A DNA stretch of 64,000 nt from Lycocorax pyrrhopterus obiensis. Taxonomy: Eukaryota; Chordata; Aves; Passeriformes; Paradisaeidae. This document shows, in pieces, positions 61,213 through 64,000 of this stretch (the first letter of the stretch is position 1; each line of letters opens with the position of its first letter). The stretch spans positions 60,523,475 to 60,587,474 of the forward strand of contig JACSVZ010000007.1 in the NCBI GenBank assembly GCA_014706295.1, written 5' to 3'. A program made the position numbers and the translations under genes. The notes beneath the pieces were generated by a model that saw only the letters and a list, made by a program, of their open reading frames with translations, had not been told where the DNA came from and searched no databases.

Positions 61213-63230
61213 CAACTCCATCCTCCTGCACACACATCCTCCCACACACGCCAGCTCCATCACTGCTCCATCCTCCTCCTCCTCCCAGCCACAGGCAGGG
61301 CTGAAGAAGCAGTTTCAGCCCTTTCCCTTCTCCCAGAATATTGCCTTTGCATGAGCCATGGATCCCAGAGAACTGGACCAGAAAGATGAGCCAGAGCTTT
61401 GGTCCTGGACCTCCCCCCTCAAATAAACAGCTGCAGCCAGCCCCCTCCTTACCCATCCTCGGCACAGCAAGCTGCAAAACAACCAGCACCATATTTTGTC
61501 TATTATCACCTCATCCTGATGGCCCTGGGTTTGCACACAGGAGGAGAAGAACCTCAGGGTTCGCAGGCTATTCACCAGATCTCACCTGTGTGCATCCATA
61601 CATCCAGAGCACTCCCTAGGCAGACACCAACAAGCAGGAATACGCTTCAGATGGCCAAACCAAGGGACCTCAGAAGGATTTTGCTCTCACTGACTGGGTT
61701 GTCGGCACCTCCTGAACTCAGACCTCTCTTGCCATGTCAATCAAGTTGCCACATCATCACTGGTCTACCTAAACTGGGCACTGAGAGGGTGGACAGGGAG
61801 CACAGGAAAATATCTGGGCAGGGTTGTGTTACCTACAGGCTCCTGCATTTCACCTGTGGGTGCAAAAAGCTGTAACAGAGGTGTCACCTTGCACCAGAAA
61901 GGACATGAGGAACTGACCATCACAGTTTGGAGCAGCTCAGACAGTGAACGTGGCTTTGTTGCCTAAATACAGGTGTCCAGTGTCACCTGAGATGTCTCTG
62001 GGTGTCCCTGCTGGCCTTCAGCTGCTGAGCCAGGGGGGCACAGATCTCCTGCAAGTCCTTTGGGGTGGGCGTCTCAGGGACTTGAGGGCATCTTGGATGC
62101 TCCTGGCAACCTCGTGCAGGCAACAGATTTGAGCCCTGTGCCACAACAGTGTGTGGGGACAGGACATGGCCGAGAAATGGCCAGAATTCACTTTCCCACA
62201 AAGCCTCCCACCAAAGGACCTCATCTCAGTGTTTATCAGTGAGTGCACACGAAACGGGGGGTTTTTTCCTTCTCAACAGCCTGTTGATATCAGATTTACC
62301 TACACCACCAGCAGGAACACAAGCACAGAAGGCAGACACACTTCCACAGAAAGCCCCGCTGCGTCTGGTTCTCATTCCTGCTTTTTAGACACAGGCATAA
62401 ACCCGTGTGCTCCTAAGGTCCCCTTTGCAGGGACGGCCTTTAGAGAAATGAGGTGACAGCCCCTAGCACGGCTGTCTCCAGACAAGAATCCAAAAGCCCC
62501 GGAAATTCCTCTCCTCCCGTCAAAAATCCCTTTGCAATCAGCCTTCCGAGGAGGCGCAGGAGCGGAGGGAAGAGCAGCGCTCCGGCGAGCGATGATGACA
62601 GGGAGGAGGTGGGCACAGCCCCGTCCCGGGGGACTCGCATCCTCCCGTACCATTAAGCCTGCGGGCAGAGCAGCCGGGGCTCCGGGAGCAGGCAGGGGAG
62701 GGAGATGAAAGGCTCCTGCAAGAAATCAGGTGCAGAGGGTGGGCAGATGCTGCTAAAGAGCAAAGAGACCCGGCCAGGCTCATTTGTCTGGAAGGGAACC
62801 AGCAGGAACTTTCTTTTTATCTCCGATTGTGGATGTCAGGGTAGTTCCTGAAGGCCACAGCCAGCCTGGCCCCCACTGCTCTGCCTCTCCCTGCCTGCAC
62901 AGGCAAGGAAATTGCATCGATATGTTTTTTCACAGGTAGAAAATCCCCCACTGAGATGGTCACAGACCCGTTAACTCCATTCCACCTGTGGGACCGGGTC
63001 GGGCCCTGCCTCTCCCAGCAGAGCCCCGGCTGGTGGTGCTCGGGCTGCTTGTCCAGCACCCAGCGGGGCATGGCCGGGTGTTCCCGGGACAAACCACGGC
63101 CCTGCCCGGCCAGCCCTGCCCGCCCGCCCCGGCCACTGCCCGGCTCTGCCAAGGATTAGCCATGCTCCACCTGGTCTGCCTGGGATTTCGTGGGGCATCC
63201 CCTTGCCAGGCGGGGTGAGGGGGCACAGCC
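61213..63230. other. Non-coding sequence with rising GC towards the right
   Basis: CTC-rich tract near 61276-61287. From about 62440 CpGs become frequent (62545-62640 and 63000-63130). Overlapping frames on both strands are not recognisable. The sequence near 63155-63180 (GGATTAGCCATGCTCCACC) resembles that at 63262-63284 (GGATTAGCCTGGCCCCACC), an older duplication that introduces the minisatellite. Confidence 0.45.
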
Positions 63231-63836
63231 CCGTCTGTCTGTCTGTCTGTCTGTCTGCCTGGGGATTAGCCTGGCCCCACCTGGGCTGCCCCCAGCTCTG
63301 CTCACCAGGGTGGCCCCAGCCGGAGCAGCTCTCTTCTGCGTGGGCTGCTGGGCCACAGCTGTCTGTCCGTCTGTCTGTCTGTCTGGGAGAGATGAATGGG
63401 CATTGCTCTGCCCATCCAAGCTCCATGTCTGTCTGTCTGAGAGTGCTGGAAGGGCACTGCTTTGCCCATCCTACCGTCATGTCTGTCTGTCTGTCTGGGA
63501 GGGCAGCCACGCACTGCCATGGCTGTCTGTGCAGGGATGCTGGGCACAGCCCTGTCCGTCCATCAGTCTGTCTGTCTGTGAGGGATGCTGGGCACATTCC
63601 CGTCCGTTTGTCTGTCTGTAAGAAGATGCTGGGCACAGCCCTGTCTGTCTGTGAGGCTATGCTGGGCACAGCCCTGTCCATCTGTCTGTCTGGGGAGATG
63701 CTGGACACAGCCCTGTCCGTCTGTGAGGGTGCGCTGGGCACAGCTCTGTCCATCTGTCTGTCCGCCTGTGAGGAGATGCTGGGCACAGCCCTGTCCGTCT
63801 GTCTGTCTGTCGGTGGGAGATGCCGGGCACTGTCCC
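63231..63836. repeat. CTGT-based minisatellite
   Basis: Blocks of two to seven CTGT units (63231-63258, 63359-63384, 63427-63440, 63481-63497 and more) alternate with a longer unit. From about 63536 the unit is clear: GATGCTGGGCACAGCCCTGTCC plus a CTGT block and GTGAGG, repeated about eight times with lengths of about 33-48 bases. To the left the units are longer and more degenerate. Minus-strand frames through it (62971-63786, 271 codons, and 63563-63985, 140 codons) show a TDRQTD-type periodicity that comes from the DNA repeat. Confidence 0.93.
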
Positions 63837-64000
63837 GCCCTCCCGAGCCCCCGCCGTGCCCGGTGCGGGGCCGCCCCCCCTTTCCCTTTCCCTCCCTCCC
63901 CTCCCGGGGGCGGCAGCTGCGGCGGCGGCGGGGCCGGGGAGGGACGCGCCCGGGGCGGGCAGCCCGCGCCGCTGGGCACCGGCACCGGCCCCGTCGCCCG
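63837..64000. promoter_or_regulatory. CpG island, left edge, cut by the window end
   Basis: Very GC-rich with dense CpG, a GGC-repeat (63919-63931), a pyrimidine-rich tract (63871-63904), and a GC-box GGGGCGGGC at 63952-63960 (SP1-type). This is typical of a vertebrate CpG-island promoter or 5' untranslated exon. The strand and gene cannot be told, because the island continues beyond the window and no recognisable peptide is present. Confidence 0.75.

Noticed and set aside
62971..63786. 271-codon minus-strand frame with TDRQTD repeats
   Set aside because: The frame stays open because the underlying DNA is a CTGT-based tandem repeat without stop codons. The periodicity follows the DNA units and no domain is present.
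63563..63985. 140-codon minus-strand frame reaching into the CpG island
   Set aside because: Half of it is minisatellite and half low-complexity GC-rich sequence. It might overlap a true first exon, but nothing in the peptide supports that.

Overview
The window looks like a non-coding stretch of a bird chromosome, probably a songbird. The bird call rests on 18 CR1 non-LTR retrotransposon 3' ends, which occur in both orientations and in several subfamily forms, and on two avian-type endogenous retrovirus LTRs. There are no Alu-like SINEs or L1 elements. I found no convincing cellular protein-coding exon, tRNA, rRNA or CRISPR array. Reading frames above about 60 codons occur everywhere on both strands, but apart from CR1 and retroviral debris none shows a recognisable family. 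The songbird assignment is an impression from the repeat types, not proven.

Layout. 1-10 kb is AT-rich and almost free of mobile elements, with a CpG cluster at 1.64-1.86 kb, a smaller one at 8.44-8.60 kb and several blocks rich in homeodomain, octamer and SOX-type cores that resemble conserved regulatory sequence. 10-16.7 kb holds four CR1 pieces, a broken retroviral env remnant (minus strand, about 11.85-12.46 kb) and a pentanucleotide array grown out of a CR1 tail. 16.7-35 kb is again mostly AT-rich, with only two CR1 pieces and an old palindromic MITE-like element at 28.40-28.65 kb. 35-62 kb carries most of the mobile elements: twelve CR1 pieces, one LTR in minus orientation (39.63-40.08 kb) and one solo LTR in plus orientation (47.07-47.50 kb). 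From about 62.4 kb the base composition rises in GC. A CTGT-based minisatellite (63.23-63.84 kb) leads into a CpG island that runs off the right edge and is the best candidate for a gene promoter or first exon.

Interpretation. A long gene-free interval with AT-rich, repeat-poor blocks ending at a CpG island fits intergenic or intronic sequence next to a regulated gene, but I cannot name the gene. No new biological system is evident. The items most worth a second look are the palindromic element, a perfect short hairpin at 35.41 kb, the env remnant, the CR1-seeded satellite, and the minisatellite beside the CpG island.
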